Origin: Armatimonadota bacterium
Lineage (GTDB): Bacteria; Armatimonadota; UBA5829
Direction: 5' to 3'
Length of the DNA stretch: 14,968 bases
Assembly: GCA_026415535.1 (NCBI GenBank)
Contig: JAOAGX010000020.1
Span: 1 to 14,968 of the forward strand
In this document: in pieces, positions 1-7,227 of the stretch
Layout: each line of letters begins with the position of its first letter
Position numbering within the stretch: position 1 is the first letter of the stretch
Translations under genes and position numbers: made by a program
Notes under the pieces: generated by a model
The model's input: the letters and a program-made list of their open reading frames with translations, nothing else
Databases searched by the model: none
Told to the model about the DNA's origin: nothing

Positions 1-235
1 AAATAGCGTAGACAATTAGAAGCCGCACACGAGCGGAGTAATCTAGACCTTTGCCAAGTACCACTTGGTCCGTAATTCGGCCGTATATGAGCGGCGGTAA
101 CAGCGCTATTAGACCGAGTCCCATATTAGCGCCGACACCAAGCGCAACAGACCGACCGTACGGCTTCAGGTAGTCCACTAACCTACGGAAAGCGGCGCGT
201 TTGTTTTTTGGTTTGTTCCTTTCGTCCGTGGTCAT
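1..235 (-). CDS. ABC exporter, N-terminal fragment (cut by window edge)
   Basis: Only the first 78 codons are inside the window; the gene runs off the left edge. The readable protein begins with a basic cytoplasmic stretch (MTTDERNKPKNKR), then LVDYLKPYGRSVALGVG and ALLPPLIYGRITDQVV. This is the usual opening of a type-1 ABC exporter (fused membrane and ATPase subunit): an amphipathic 'elbow' helix with YLKPY, a first membrane helix ending in LLPPLIYGRITD, and the first external loop. No Walker motifs are visible because they would lie about 350 residues further on. The ATG at 235-233 is the only start before an in-frame stop upstream, but its Shine-Dalgarno is weak. Substrate unknown. It is transcribed away from the antiporter gene at 729, so the 493-bp spacer should hold divergent promoters. 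Confidence 0.72.
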   Translation of the reverse strand, partial: MTTDERNKPKNKRAAFRRLVDYLKPYGRSVALGVGANMGLGLIALLPPLIYGRITDQVVLGKGLDYSARVRLLIVYAI

Positions 236-380
236 TCCCGATTCATCGTATCACGACAGGTAGCGATTGGCAAGGTGAGCAGGGTTTCCGTGGTATCATA
301 ACATAGCGCGTGTAAAGGCGACATGCGATTTCGAAGTTCCAAGGAAAACATATTTGCCCAGAATGACACGGCGCGACACA

Positions 381-406
381 AGATTCTTCGCTGCTCTCAG
401 AACGAC
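381..406 (-). repeat. Dispersed hairpin element, degenerate copy
   Basis: Reads AGATTCTTCGCTGCTCTC then AGAACGAC, a diverged minus-orientation copy of the element whose plus form starts CGTCATTCTGAGC and ends GCGAAGAATCT. A further half-copy (CAGAATGAC) lies just to its left near 359-367. Confidence 0.6.
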
Positions 407-463
407 TTGGTAAACAAAACAGGGTAGCAGGGCAGGCACTCCCTTGCATCCGTCGAGGTATGT

Positions 464-533
464 TTGCCAGCATATGTTTGCCAACACATGCTTGTTAACA
501 TATACTTGCCAACATATGCTTGCCAACATATGT
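464..533. repeat. Tandem array, five 14-bp units
   Basis: Five consecutive 14-mers: TTGCCAGCATATGT, TTGCCAACACATGC, TTGTTAACATATAC, TTGCCAACATATGC and TTGCCAACATATGT. After them comes ATGTCATCAAATT (13 bp), then the element copy beginning ATGTCATCCTGAG at 543, so the period runs almost unbroken into the element. Direct reading of the sequence; function unknown. Confidence 0.9.
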
Positions 534-544
534 CATCAAATTAT

Positions 545-571
545 GTCATCCTGAGCGAAGCGAAGGATCTC
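545..571 (+). repeat. Dispersed hairpin element
   Basis: Near-canonical copy beginning GTCATCCTGAGCG and ending GCGAAGGATCTC. Its stem bases are ATCCT/AGGAT instead of the ATTCT/AGAAT of most copies, a paired change on both arms. The 14-bp array lies on its left, CGTCAT side. Confidence 0.88.
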
Positions 572-583
572 AACATAGCTTCC

Positions 584-610
584 GAATTCTTCGCTGCACT
601 AAGAACAACG
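584..610 (-). repeat. Dispersed hairpin element, degraded inverted partner
   Basis: GAATTCTTCGCTGC followed by ACTAAGAACAACG resembles the element in minus orientation. With the plus copy at 545-571 it forms a head-to-head inverted pair 12 bp apart, so the two could also pair as one long hairpin. Confidence 0.55.
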
Positions 611-728
611 CGGCGCGGTAACGGAGCAGCCTTTGAGTGATGTATAACCCATGGTTTTGAGACTAACACTCGTCTAAACAAAGACTCCAAGTCACGCAGG
701 ACTCCAAAGTGTTGGTGCGTAGGACGGT

Positions 729-3092
729 ATGGGGTTCAGCTTTCCCGACATTTTGACCGAGCTTGTGGCAATCCTTCTTGCCACAGCGGTGCTCGGCTAC
801 CTAGCGGTGCTGCTGAGACAACCGCTGATAGTAGCTGTTATCGCTGCGGGAGTAATCGTTGGACCCTCTGGTCTGAATTGGGTGCGCTCAGCCGACCAGA
901 TCCATCTGCTCGCGCAGATCGGCCTTGCAGTGCTGCTGTTCGCCGTCGGACTCAGGCTTGATCTTAACCTAATACGCACACTAGGACCAGTTGCGCTAGC
1001 AACAGGTTTGGGACAAATTGTCCTTACCACGATCGGCGGTTATGGCATCGCCATGGCACTTGGGATGGAGCCTGTTACGGCGCTTTACGTGTCTGTATCC
1101 CTAACCTTCTCCAGCACTATCATCATCGTCAAGCTGCTCTCGGACAAGAAGGATTTAGAGTCGCTTCACGGACGAATAGCCCTGGGCGTGTTGATTGTTC
1201 AAGACCTGGTTGTGATACTGGCAATGATAGCGCTATCAGCACTGGTCGGTGATAAGCCCGGCAGCCAGGCAATGAAGATACTGGGGGTTCTCGCCAGGGG
1301 AGTAGCCTTAATCGGAGGAGCAGGCATCGTAAGCTGGCTGGTTCTCCCGAGAGTACTGCACAGACTGGCCTCCAGCGTAGAGATGTTTGTTCTGGCATCC
1401 CTCGTCTGGGCATTGGCTCTCTACGGAGCGTCAAGAGAGCTCGGCTTCAGCGGAGAGGTTGGGGCGTTTATCGCGGGTGTTCTGATGGCCTCCACTCACT
1501 ACAGGGACTTTCTCGCCGCAAGGCTCGCGACCTTGCGTGACTTTCTTGTGCTCTTTTTTTTCATCGAGCTTGGAACCAGGCTTGATTTTGCCTCCATCGG
1601 ACCTCAGGTCTACTCTGCTATCCCACTTTCCATATTTGTGCTCATAGTCAAACCGCTATTAGTAATGATCATTACGGGAGTCATGGGGTATCGGAAACGG
1701 ACTAGTTGCCTGGCCGGTATCTCAATTGCTCAGATCAGTGAGTTCTCTTTGATTCTCATCGCAATGGGCGCAGAACTTGGTCACATCGGGCGCGATGCGG
1801 TAGGAGTAGTGACTCTAGTCGGTCTTGTGACAATCGGCGCGTCTACCTATATGATTCTTCACTCGAACCAAATATACGACAAGCTCTCACCTTTCCTCAG
1901 TATCTTAGAGCGAAAAAAGCCCATCCGGGAGCCAAGGGGCACGGAGTCGCAAATTCCTGAGACCAAACCTGACATTATACTATTCGGGCTAGGCCGGTAT
2001 GGAGGAGTAATGGCCGAGGAACTTGTTTCGAGGGGACGAAATGTCCTTGGAGTGGATTTCGATCCACAAACGGTCAAGGCCTGGCGAGCACAGGGGCTGC
2101 CGATTGTTTTCGGCGACGCGGAAGATCCGGAGTTTCTGAGCACACTTCCCTTAGCCGAGGCAAAATGGGTCGTCAGCTCGATTAGAGACATCAACACCTC
2201 CCGGGCACTTAAGGCAGGATTGGCTCAGATAGGGAGCAAGTGCAACCTGGCATTTGCCGCCTCGGGTGCGGTCGAGGTTGATTCGCTCCGCGATATGGGT
2301 GCAGACATCGTGTTCGCCCCGCTCGAAGACGCGGCTACTCAGGCAGTAGACCTTCTCATAATGAAGGAGGAGCAGATCGTGAGGCAGAAGATGGACCGAT
2401 TCATCGAAGAACTGTCAGACCACTACATAATTTGCGGGTTTGGCAGGATGGGCCAACAAATCGCCAAGGACCTCCGAGCCGCCGGAGTTCCATTTGTGGT
2501 TGTCGAATCGAACCCCGAACAATTGCCCAGATTAATGGAGCAGGAGATTCCGCACGTCGTCGGTGAAGCAAGTGAAGACGAAGTTCTCCTGCGAGCAGGT
2601 ATCAAACGCGCCAAAGGACTGATCTCGGTCGAGCCGACTGACGAGGACAACGTATTTGTTGTTCTCACCGCCCGAGTCCTAAACCCCAAGCTATTCATTG
2701 TGGCGCGGTCTATTCTCGTTGAGAACGAAGCTAAGCTCCAAAGAGCCGGTGCGGATCGGGTGATGTCTCCCTACATACTGGGAGGCAGGAGAATGGCGGC
2801 GGCGGTGACCCAGCCGGATGCACTAGACCTGATGGACCTGCTTTTGCACACAGCCCAGGTGGACGTGGGTCTCGGACGCGCACAAGTAGCGGCCGGTGGA
2901 CCGGCAGACGGTCGATCGCTGGGAGAAATCGACCTTTGGCGGAACTGTGGGGTGACGGTGTTGGCAGTCAAGCGAGACGGTCAGTTGCTCGCAAACCCTA
3001 GCCCCGACTGCACGTTGAACGGTGGCGACGAACTAATTATGATGGGATCAAAACAACAATTGGAAGCTGCTTCCGAAACCGTCGGCGGATAA
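729..3092 (+). CDS. CPA2-family cation:proton antiporter with two RCK (TrkA) domains
   Basis: Predicted inner-membrane monovalent cation/H+ antiporter of the KefB/KefC type (787 aa). Residues about 1-385 form the Na+/H+-exchanger-type membrane domain. They contain the CPA2-like stretch around 126-165 (TFSSTIIIVKLL, then SLHGR and LIVQDLVVI). Two cytoplasmic Rossmann domains follow: DIILFGLGRYGG at about 415 and HYIICGFGRMGQQ at about 565. A TrkA-C-like end lies at about 712-780. The ATG at 729 has AGGACGG just upstream. Two tandem TrkA-N domains on one chain are more than the single one of classical KefB, which suggests gating by NAD(H) or another nucleotide. The next gene starts 14 bp downstream, so the two are probably one operon. 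The ion (K+ or Na+) cannot be read from the sequence. Confidence 0.88.
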   Translation: MGFSFPDILTELVAILLATAVLGYLAVLLRQPLIVAVIAAGVIVGPSGLNWVRSADQIHLLAQIGLAVLLFAVGLRLDLNLIRTLGPVALATGLGQIVLTTIGGYGIAMALGMEPVTALYVSVSLTFSSTIIIVKLLSDKKDLESLHGRIALGVLIVQDLVVILAMIALSALVGDKPGSQAMKILGVLARGVALIGGAGIVSWLVLPRVLHRLASSVEMFVLASLVWALALYGASRELGFSGEVGAFIAGVLMASTHYRDFLAARLATLRDFLVLFFFIELGTRLDFASIGPQVYSAIPLSIFVLIVKPLLVMIITGVMGYRKRTSCLAGISIAQISEFSLILIAMGAELGHIGRDAVGVVTLVGLVTIGASTYMILHSNQIYDKLSPFLSILERKKPIREPRGTESQIPETKPDIILFGLGRYGGVMAEELVSRGRNVLGVDFDPQTVKAWRAQGLPIVFGDAEDPEFLSTLPLAEAKWVVSSIRDINTSRALKAGLAQIGSKCNLAFAASGAVEVDSLRDMGADIVFAPLEDAATQAVDLLIMKEEQIVRQKMDRFIEELSDHYIICGFGRMGQQIAKDLRAAGVPFVVVESNPEQLPRLMEQEIPHVVGEASEDEVLLRAGIKRAKGLISVEPTDEDNVFVVLTARVLNPKLFIVARSILVENEAKLQRAGADRVMSPYILGGRRMAAAVTQPDALDLMDLLLHTAQVDVGLGRAQVAAGGPADGRSLGEIDLWRNCGVTVLAVKRDGQLLANPSPDCTLNGGDELIMMGSKQQLEAASETVGG

Positions 3093-3106
3093 GAGGATAC
3101 CGCGAG

Positions 3107-4438
3107 ATGTGCGAAAAGACACACGAAAAAAAGATAGCTGGCGTCAGTAAGACCGTATTTACGCTTGGTATCGTAAGCTTTTTGACTGACGTATCCAGTG
3201 AGATGCTGGTCCCGATAGTACCTCAGTTTCTCAAGTTCGTGCTAGGTGCGCCGGGACATATCATAGGCCTGATCGAGGGAATTGCCGAGAGCACCGCATC
3301 CCTTCTGCGAGTTTGGGCCGGTTACCTGACGGATAGGTTTGGCCGTCCGAAGCTACTGACCGTGATCGGCTACGGGCTTTCTACATTGTCCAGACCCTTT
3401 TTTATTGTTTCAAGCGCATGGCCCCAAGTGCTTGGGATACGATTCGCCGATCGATTCGGCAAAGGAATACGCAGCGCGCCGAGAGACGTGCTGATTGCCA
3501 ATGCAACCGATGATGCCACACGAGGAAGGGCCTTCGGCTTCCACCGCGCCATGGACACCGCCGGGGCCACCCTTGGTCCTCTTCTCATACTCCTGCTGGT
3601 GTGGCTGCTGATGGGAAAATCATCGCCGGAGAAGATCGGGGCGGAGCACAAAAACATTTACACGATCATTTTCATCGCTGCAGCCGTTCCAGGTGCACTT
3701 GGGTGGCTGGTACTGATGATATTTGTTCCCGAGAGACGCCGAACCCATTCTTGCACCTCTCCGAAAGGGAGCGAACAATTTGCCTCCATCAGTTTGAAAA
3801 GTGGTAAGCCATCCAAGGCCTCCCTTCGGAAAGAGGAGGATGAAAGTAAAGTAAGGTTTTCGGATTTCGACAGACGATTCAAATTGTTCCTAGCCGTGGT
3901 AACACTCTTTGCAATCGGCAACTCCAGCGACGCATTCCTGATCCTGCGTGCGAGAAGCGAACCGATCAAAATGGATTTTCTCACATTCCTATGGGTTTAT
4001 GTCGCGTTCAACGCCCTGTCGGCGGTGGTTGCACTTAAAAGTGGTTCGATTTCAGATCGCATAGGCCGAAAACCAGTGGTCCTGACGGGATGGCTGGTGT
4101 TTTCTCTGGTATACCTAGCGATGGCAAAAATAACCAGCCCGACTGGTGTGTGGGTGTGGTTTATTGTCTACGGGGCCTACTATGGCATGACCGAAGGAGC
4201 ACTCAGAGCGTTCGCTGTAGATCTTGCGCCACCTCAACTTCGCGGTACAGCAGTCGGCGCTTATTACACGTTTACAGGAGCAGCACTATTACCCGCAAGT
4301 TTGATAGCAGGATTCCTGTGGGAGAACATAGGACCTGCAGCACCGTTCTACTATGGTGCGGCAACTTCATTTACAGCAGCGGTGCTCTTGTGGTCGCTGG
4401 TCAAAACGAAAAGCGGATCGCTTGAAGCTAAGCCTTGA
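3107..4438 (+). CDS. Major facilitator superfamily transporter
   Basis: A 443-aa integral membrane protein with about twelve hydrophobic segments. The MFS motif A of the first half is GYLTDRFGRPK at residues 72-82, and its counterpart in the second half is SISDRIGRKP near 313-322. Between them lies ADRFGKGIRSAPRD (about 113-126), a stretch I associate with one MFS subgroup of environmental bacteria. A hydrophilic central loop of about 60 residues (roughly 208-266) separates the two halves. The ATG at 3107 follows AAGAGGAT at a good distance. The gene is 14 bp downstream of the antiporter and on the same strand. The substrate cannot be predicted. Co-transcription with a cation antiporter hints at ion or drug efflux, but that is inference. 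Confidence 0.88.
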   Translation: MCEKTHEKKIAGVSKTVFTLGIVSFLTDVSSEMLVPIVPQFLKFVLGAPGHIIGLIEGIAESTASLLRVWAGYLTDRFGRPKLLTVIGYGLSTLSRPFFIVSSAWPQVLGIRFADRFGKGIRSAPRDVLIANATDDATRGRAFGFHRAMDTAGATLGPLLILLLVWLLMGKSSPEKIGAEHKNIYTIIFIAAAVPGALGWLVLMIFVPERRRTHSCTSPKGSEQFASISLKSGKPSKASLRKEEDESKVRFSDFDRRFKLFLAVVTLFAIGNSSDAFLILRARSEPIKMDFLTFLWVYVAFNALSAVVALKSGSISDRIGRKPVVLTGWLVFSLVYLAMAKITSPTGVWVWFIVYGAYYGMTEGALRAFAVDLAPPQLRGTAVGAYYTFTGAALLPASLIAGFLWENIGPAAPFYYGAATSFTAAVLLWSLVKTKSGSLEAKP

Positions 4439-4533
4439 TTAGGACGCTGCAACAATCACGACCGCGAGGTGATTCGGCGTTCGTCGGCTAGGCAAGAGAA
4501 CCGCAAAAACGCGCTTATCGCAACAAACTAATT

Positions 4534-4571
4534 AGTTCAGAGTATGTCTATCAGTTCAGAATATGTTTTCG
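4534..4571. repeat. Two 19-bp tandem units abutting an element
   Basis: AGTTCAGAGTATGTCTATC and AGTTCAGAATATGTTTTCG are direct repeats of 19 bp. The second ends exactly where the element at 4572 begins. The same 19-bp period and the same side are seen at the larger arrays on the right. Confidence 0.75.
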
Positions 4572-4600
4572 CGTCATTCTGAGCGCAAGCGAAGAATCCT
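4572..4600 (+). repeat. Dispersed hairpin element, GCAA-loop variant
   Basis: Begins CGTCATTCTGAGC, then GCAA, then GCGAAGAATCCT. If folded, the loop is GCAA (a GNRA tetraloop) where other copies have GAA, GCA or GGA; the rest of the stem is unchanged. Confidence 0.88.
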
Positions 4601-4631
4601 GTGCGCCATCTTCCCGTTATTCTGAGTTCCT

Positions 4632-4658
4632 CGTCATTCTGAGCGCAGCGAAGAATCT
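4632..4658 (+). repeat. Dispersed hairpin element, GCA-loop variant
   Basis: Begins CGTCATTCTGAGC and ends GCGAAGAATCT with GCA between. A single 17-bp unit (CGTTATTCTGAGTTCCT, 4615-4631) abuts it on the left, CGTCAT side. A degraded inverted partner follows at about 4671-4691. Confidence 0.88.
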
Positions 4659-4752
4659 AAACATTGTTCTGAAATTTTCTTTGCTGCGCCCGTGGCGACA
4701 GAATGTCTGAGCGTATCCGAATTAAGTCATGCTTCGGTCTTCAAATCACAGC

Positions 4753-5607
4753 CTAATAGATTTGACCTGAGTACCCCGGAAACCTCGACGTCAGCTCCGG
4801 AAGCCACTCCTCGCCCAGCACTAACAGGGCCGTCGATAGCGCGTCGCAGTATGTGGCGGAAGGTCCCCACACAACAGCCCGACCTGAATAAGAAATCGGC
4901 TCTCCTGTGCTAGGGTTAATCACGTGGCCAAACTCACGGCCGTTAGCAGTAAAAGATCTCCCATGAACTGCTGAAACGGAAAGAGCGCAGTTTGAAAGCG
5001 GAAAGTTAATCGGGGATTCGGAACCCCAAGTCGGGATTCCAACTTGCCAATCTCCAATAGCGTAAACTGTGCTTGTTCCGCCGTGTAATAGGGCATGCGT
5101 AACGCCCAATTCTTTCAGTATCTCGAATGCCCGGTCTATAGCATAGCCTTTGCCTATGGCCCCCAAATCGATTTCCACACCGGGCTTATCGAAGTGGACG
5201 GTAAAGCAAGATCGGTCCAGGATAAGGTGGTGCATACCAACGAGCGATCGCGCCCGAGCAAGCTCGTCCTGGTTCGGAATCCGACAACCGCCGCTTCCGA
5301 ACCCCCACTCTTTCATCAGCGGCGCTACCGTTACGTCAAACGCGCCGTAGGTAGCGCCCGATATCTCTACCGCACACTTCAACAAATCAAAAAGCCTGGG
5401 CTCGACTTTGGCTGGTCGCTCTGCAGCATAAGCATTGATCAGGCTGACGTCGGAGTCGGGGCGAAATCGGCTCAACTGCCTATCCAGCATCTCGATCTCT
5501 GCAAGCGCTTCCTCCCCAGCAGCACGCAGCCGTGTGTGATCGCCGTCTTCGAGAACAATCTCGAAGCGCGTAGCCATGGCGAAAGTGGCTAGTCCGACCC
5601 GAGCCAT
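4753..5607 (-). CDS. apbE: FAD:protein FMN transferase (ApbE)
   Basis: Predicted to attach FMN from FAD covalently to a Thr/Ser of a target flavoprotein, as for RnfG, RnfD or NqrBC. Family signatures in order: a FAMATRFEI start block (residues 9-17), AFDVTVAPLMKEWG (89-102), EIDLGAIGKGYAID (145-158), HGGTSTVYAIG (175-185), HVINPSTGEPI (228-238) and the metal-binding ATYCDALSTALLVLG (251-265, with Asp255 and Thr259). At 284 aa it is short, and it lacks the lipobox or signal peptide of typical periplasmic ApbE, so it may act in the cytoplasm. The Met at residue 11 falls inside the conserved start block, so the upstream ATG (5607) is preferred although its Shine-Dalgarno is weak. No FMN-binding target protein is visible in the window. 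Confidence 0.92.
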   Translation of the reverse strand: MARVGLATFAMATRFEIVLEDGDHTRLRAAGEEALAEIEMLDRQLSRFRPDSDVSLINAYAAERPAKVEPRLFDLLKCAVEISGATYGAFDVTVAPLMKEWGFGSGGCRIPNQDELARARSLVGMHHLILDRSCFTVHFDKPGVEIDLGAIGKGYAIDRAFEILKELGVTHALLHGGTSTVYAIGDWQVGIPTWGSESPINFPLSNCALSVSAVHGRSFTANGREFGHVINPSTGEPISYSGRAVVWGPSATYCDALSTALLVLGEEWLPELTSRFPGYSGQIY

Positions 5608-5640
5608 ACTTATTGGCGTAGTAAGGAATTGCTTCGCCGT

Positions 5641-5666
5641 AGATTCTTCGCTTCGCTCAGAATGAC
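5641..5666 (-). repeat. Dispersed hairpin element
   Basis: AGATTCTTCGCTTCGC then TCAGAATGAC is a canonical minus-orientation copy (GAA loop) in the leader of apbE. Confidence 0.9.
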
Positions 5667-5736
5667 AAATCGCTTATGATGAAAAAAATTGCTCCTGACG
5701 AAAAAACTGCCCATAATGCCAAACCGAAGAGCATAT

Positions 5737-5760
5737 CGTCTTGAGCGGAGCGAAGAATCT
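5737..5760 (+). repeat. Dispersed hairpin element with 3-bp deletion
   Basis: CGTCTTGAGCGG then AGCGAAGAATCT. Three bases are missing from the 5' arm, which should weaken the hairpin; the GGA loop and 3' arm are intact. Confidence 0.8.
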
Positions 5761-5855
5761 GTTAGCCCAGCCAGAAAAGGACAACTCACCATCTAATCAA
5801 AATCGCGACATTGCTGAGGCGCCCTCATAGCGGAGTTCCAAAACTCACCAAGCTG

Positions 5856-7163
5856 CTAAATAATCCGTTGTTTTACCGGATCCCAGACAGCCATCTTGTT
5901 CTTACGATAGGACTCTTCCGCCATGCAGACGATAGTCTGTACCCTCAGGCCAAGATCGATACCGCAGTTTGGTTCTTTGTTGCTGCGAATGCAGTACCAG
6001 AAGTTCTTGTGATGCTCGGCCACATCTTCGCTTGGTCCTTCGTAAGAGATGTCTTGTTCCTCAATTTCATCTGCGTAGGGACGCTCGGGCCTGATTTGAA
6101 TCTTACCACCACCGAAATACATATTGGCCTTGTTGCCACGAATCATATCCTCGAGGCCACGCTCGTTGACCGTCGAGCCCGCAACGTAAATGATCGTGCC
6201 GCTCGGCATCTCGGCCAACATCATCGTCTCGTCAGCAACATCTCTGGGCTCGCCGTACCCATTATCGGTGTTGCAAATGTTTTTGCCGACACATGCAACA
6301 CGATACGGAAAATCGGTGCAATTCATCGCAATCATCAATGGGTGGAGCCTGTGCGGCCACAAATCGCCGATAATACCCGTGCCATAATCCCAATACTTGC
6401 GCCATCTAAAGAACCGTTCCGGGCTAAAGGGCCGCTTTGGAGCTTTGCCTAGCCACGCATTCCAATCGCAGGTCTCAGGCGTCAGTTCCGGATCGATGGG
6501 GTAGTTCCACTCGCCCTTTGGATTGTTTCGCCGATAACTGCCCTGCGCAGAGAGGACAGTTCCTATTTTGCCCTCCCTGACCAATTCGCCAGCTTTGTGC
6601 CATTTGGCATCGGTGCATGCCTGAGAGCCGACCTGGACGAGCCGTTTGGTGCGTTTGGCGGTAGCGTGCATCTTGAGCGCCTCGTCTTGATAACGGGCCA
6701 TAGGCTTCTCGACATAGACATGCTTTCCGGCCTCCATCGCAGCGATTGCAATCGTCGCATGCCAATGATCGGGAGTTGCGATCACAACCAGGTCTATGTC
6801 CTTGTTCTCAAGCAGTTTGCGATAGTCGCTGTAAATCTGGTTGTCTGCAAGCTCTGCTCTCTTCTGGTTCTGCCGCCTTCTTTTTTCCCAGACATCACAG
6901 ATCGCCACGATCTGAACATTTTGTTCTGCGGAGAGTTTCTTGACCGTGTTAACGTGTCCCGATCCCATGCCGCCAACACCGATGACGGCGATGTTGCTCC
7001 GGTCGTTTGCACCAATCACGCTCCCAGGTGCCGGGCCGCTCTGCGCGAACAGCTTGCCACCCATCATCGAACCGGCCACAACCCCCACAGCCGTTGCTCC
7101 CGCCTTGAGAATAAACTCCCGGCGGGACATGCCCTTGTCATCACTTTCCGATTCCAATTTCAA
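5856..7163 (-). CDS. Tat-exported Gfo/Idh/MocA family oxidoreductase (EKP type)
   Basis: A 435-aa NAD(P)-dependent oxidoreductase, probably acting on a sugar or inositol-like polyol. A twin-arginine signal (SRREFILK, residues 13-20, then a hydrophobic Ala/Gly/Val stretch and LFAQS) predicts folded export with its cofactor. The Rossmann motif is GVGGMGSGH (62-70), the catalytic-lysine motif EKP is at 152-154 (YVEKPMA), and a C-terminal Gfo/Idh domain follows with SYRRNNPKGEWNYP and DLWPHRLHP. The chosen start is a TTG at 7163 because GAGGAGG lies 7 nt upstream. An internal ATG at 7130, just before the SRREF motif, would also give a complete Tat signal but has only a poor site. It lies 64 bp downstream of a paralogue, likely one operon. 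Substrate unknown. Confidence 0.88.
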   Translation of the reverse strand: MKLESESDDKGMSRREFILKAGATAVGVVAGSMMGGKLFAQSGPAPGSVIGANDRSNIAVIGVGGMGSGHVNTVKKLSAEQNVQIVAICDVWEKRRRQNQKRAELADNQIYSDYRKLLENKDIDLVVIATPDHWHATIAIAAMEAGKHVYVEKPMARYQDEALKMHATAKRTKRLVQVGSQACTDAKWHKAGELVREGKIGTVLSAQGSYRRNNPKGEWNYPIDPELTPETCDWNAWLGKAPKRPFSPERFFRWRKYWDYGTGIIGDLWPHRLHPLMIAMNCTDFPYRVACVGKNICNTDNGYGEPRDVADETMMLAEMPSGTIIYVAGSTVNERGLEDMIRGNKANMYFGGGKIQIRPERPYADEIEEQDISYEGPSEDVAEHHKNFWYCIRSNKEPNCGIDLGLRVQTIVCMAEESYRKNKMAVWDPVKQRII

Positions 7164-7170
7164 CTCTCGC

Positions 7171-7177
7171 CCTCCTC
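7171..7177 (-). promoter_or_regulatory. Shine-Dalgarno deciding a TTG start
   Basis: GAGGAGG on the minus strand ends 7 nt before the TTG at 7163-7161. It is by far the strongest ribosome-binding site in front of this reading frame, so the non-ATG start is preferred. Confidence 0.65.
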
Positions 7178-7227
7178 ATCTAAGTCCACGAAGCCCACAA
7201 TGGGCTAGGCTGTCTGTAACTTAAACG

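Larger units (their letters stand above)
236..728. other. Divergent intergenic spacer
   Basis: This 493-bp spacer separates two divergently transcribed transporter genes. I see no credible gene in it; the short open frames are low-complexity and overlap repeats. It holds a degenerate dispersed element at 381-406 (minus), a 14-bp tandem array at 464-533, a good element copy at 545-571 (plus) and a degraded inverted copy at 584-610. No sigma-70 promoter could be assigned with confidence. Confidence 0.6.
4439..4752. other. Convergent intergenic spacer with repeat elements
   Basis: This 314-bp gap lies between the converging ends of the MFS gene and apbE. It holds two plus-orientation element copies (4572-4600 and 4632-4658), one weak inverted copy (about 4671-4691), a short 19-bp tandem (4534-4571) and one 17-bp half unit (4615-4631). 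No T-tract terminator is obvious. The hairpins may end transcription from both sides, but that is inference. Confidence 0.6.
5608..5855. other. Intergenic spacer with two divergent element copies
   Basis: The spacer upstream of apbE contains element copies at 5641-5666 (minus) and 5737-5760 (plus), with their CGTCAT sides facing each other. The 70 bp between them is AT-rich and looks like a decayed tandem: ATGAC, ATGATG, TGACG and ATAATG recur at intervals of about 14-20 bp, each followed by AAA-rich sequence. No gene is credible here. Confidence 0.5.

Noticed and set aside
243..529. Two minus-strand open frames in the left spacer
   Set aside because: They overlap each other and the 14-bp array, have no domain and no ribosome site, and one has a plainly repetitive start (LANICWQ).
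5610..5792. Small minus-strand open frame upstream of apbE
   Set aside because: It is made largely of the two repeat elements (its end reads ILSEAKNLR, the typical translation of this element), so it is unlikely to be a gene.
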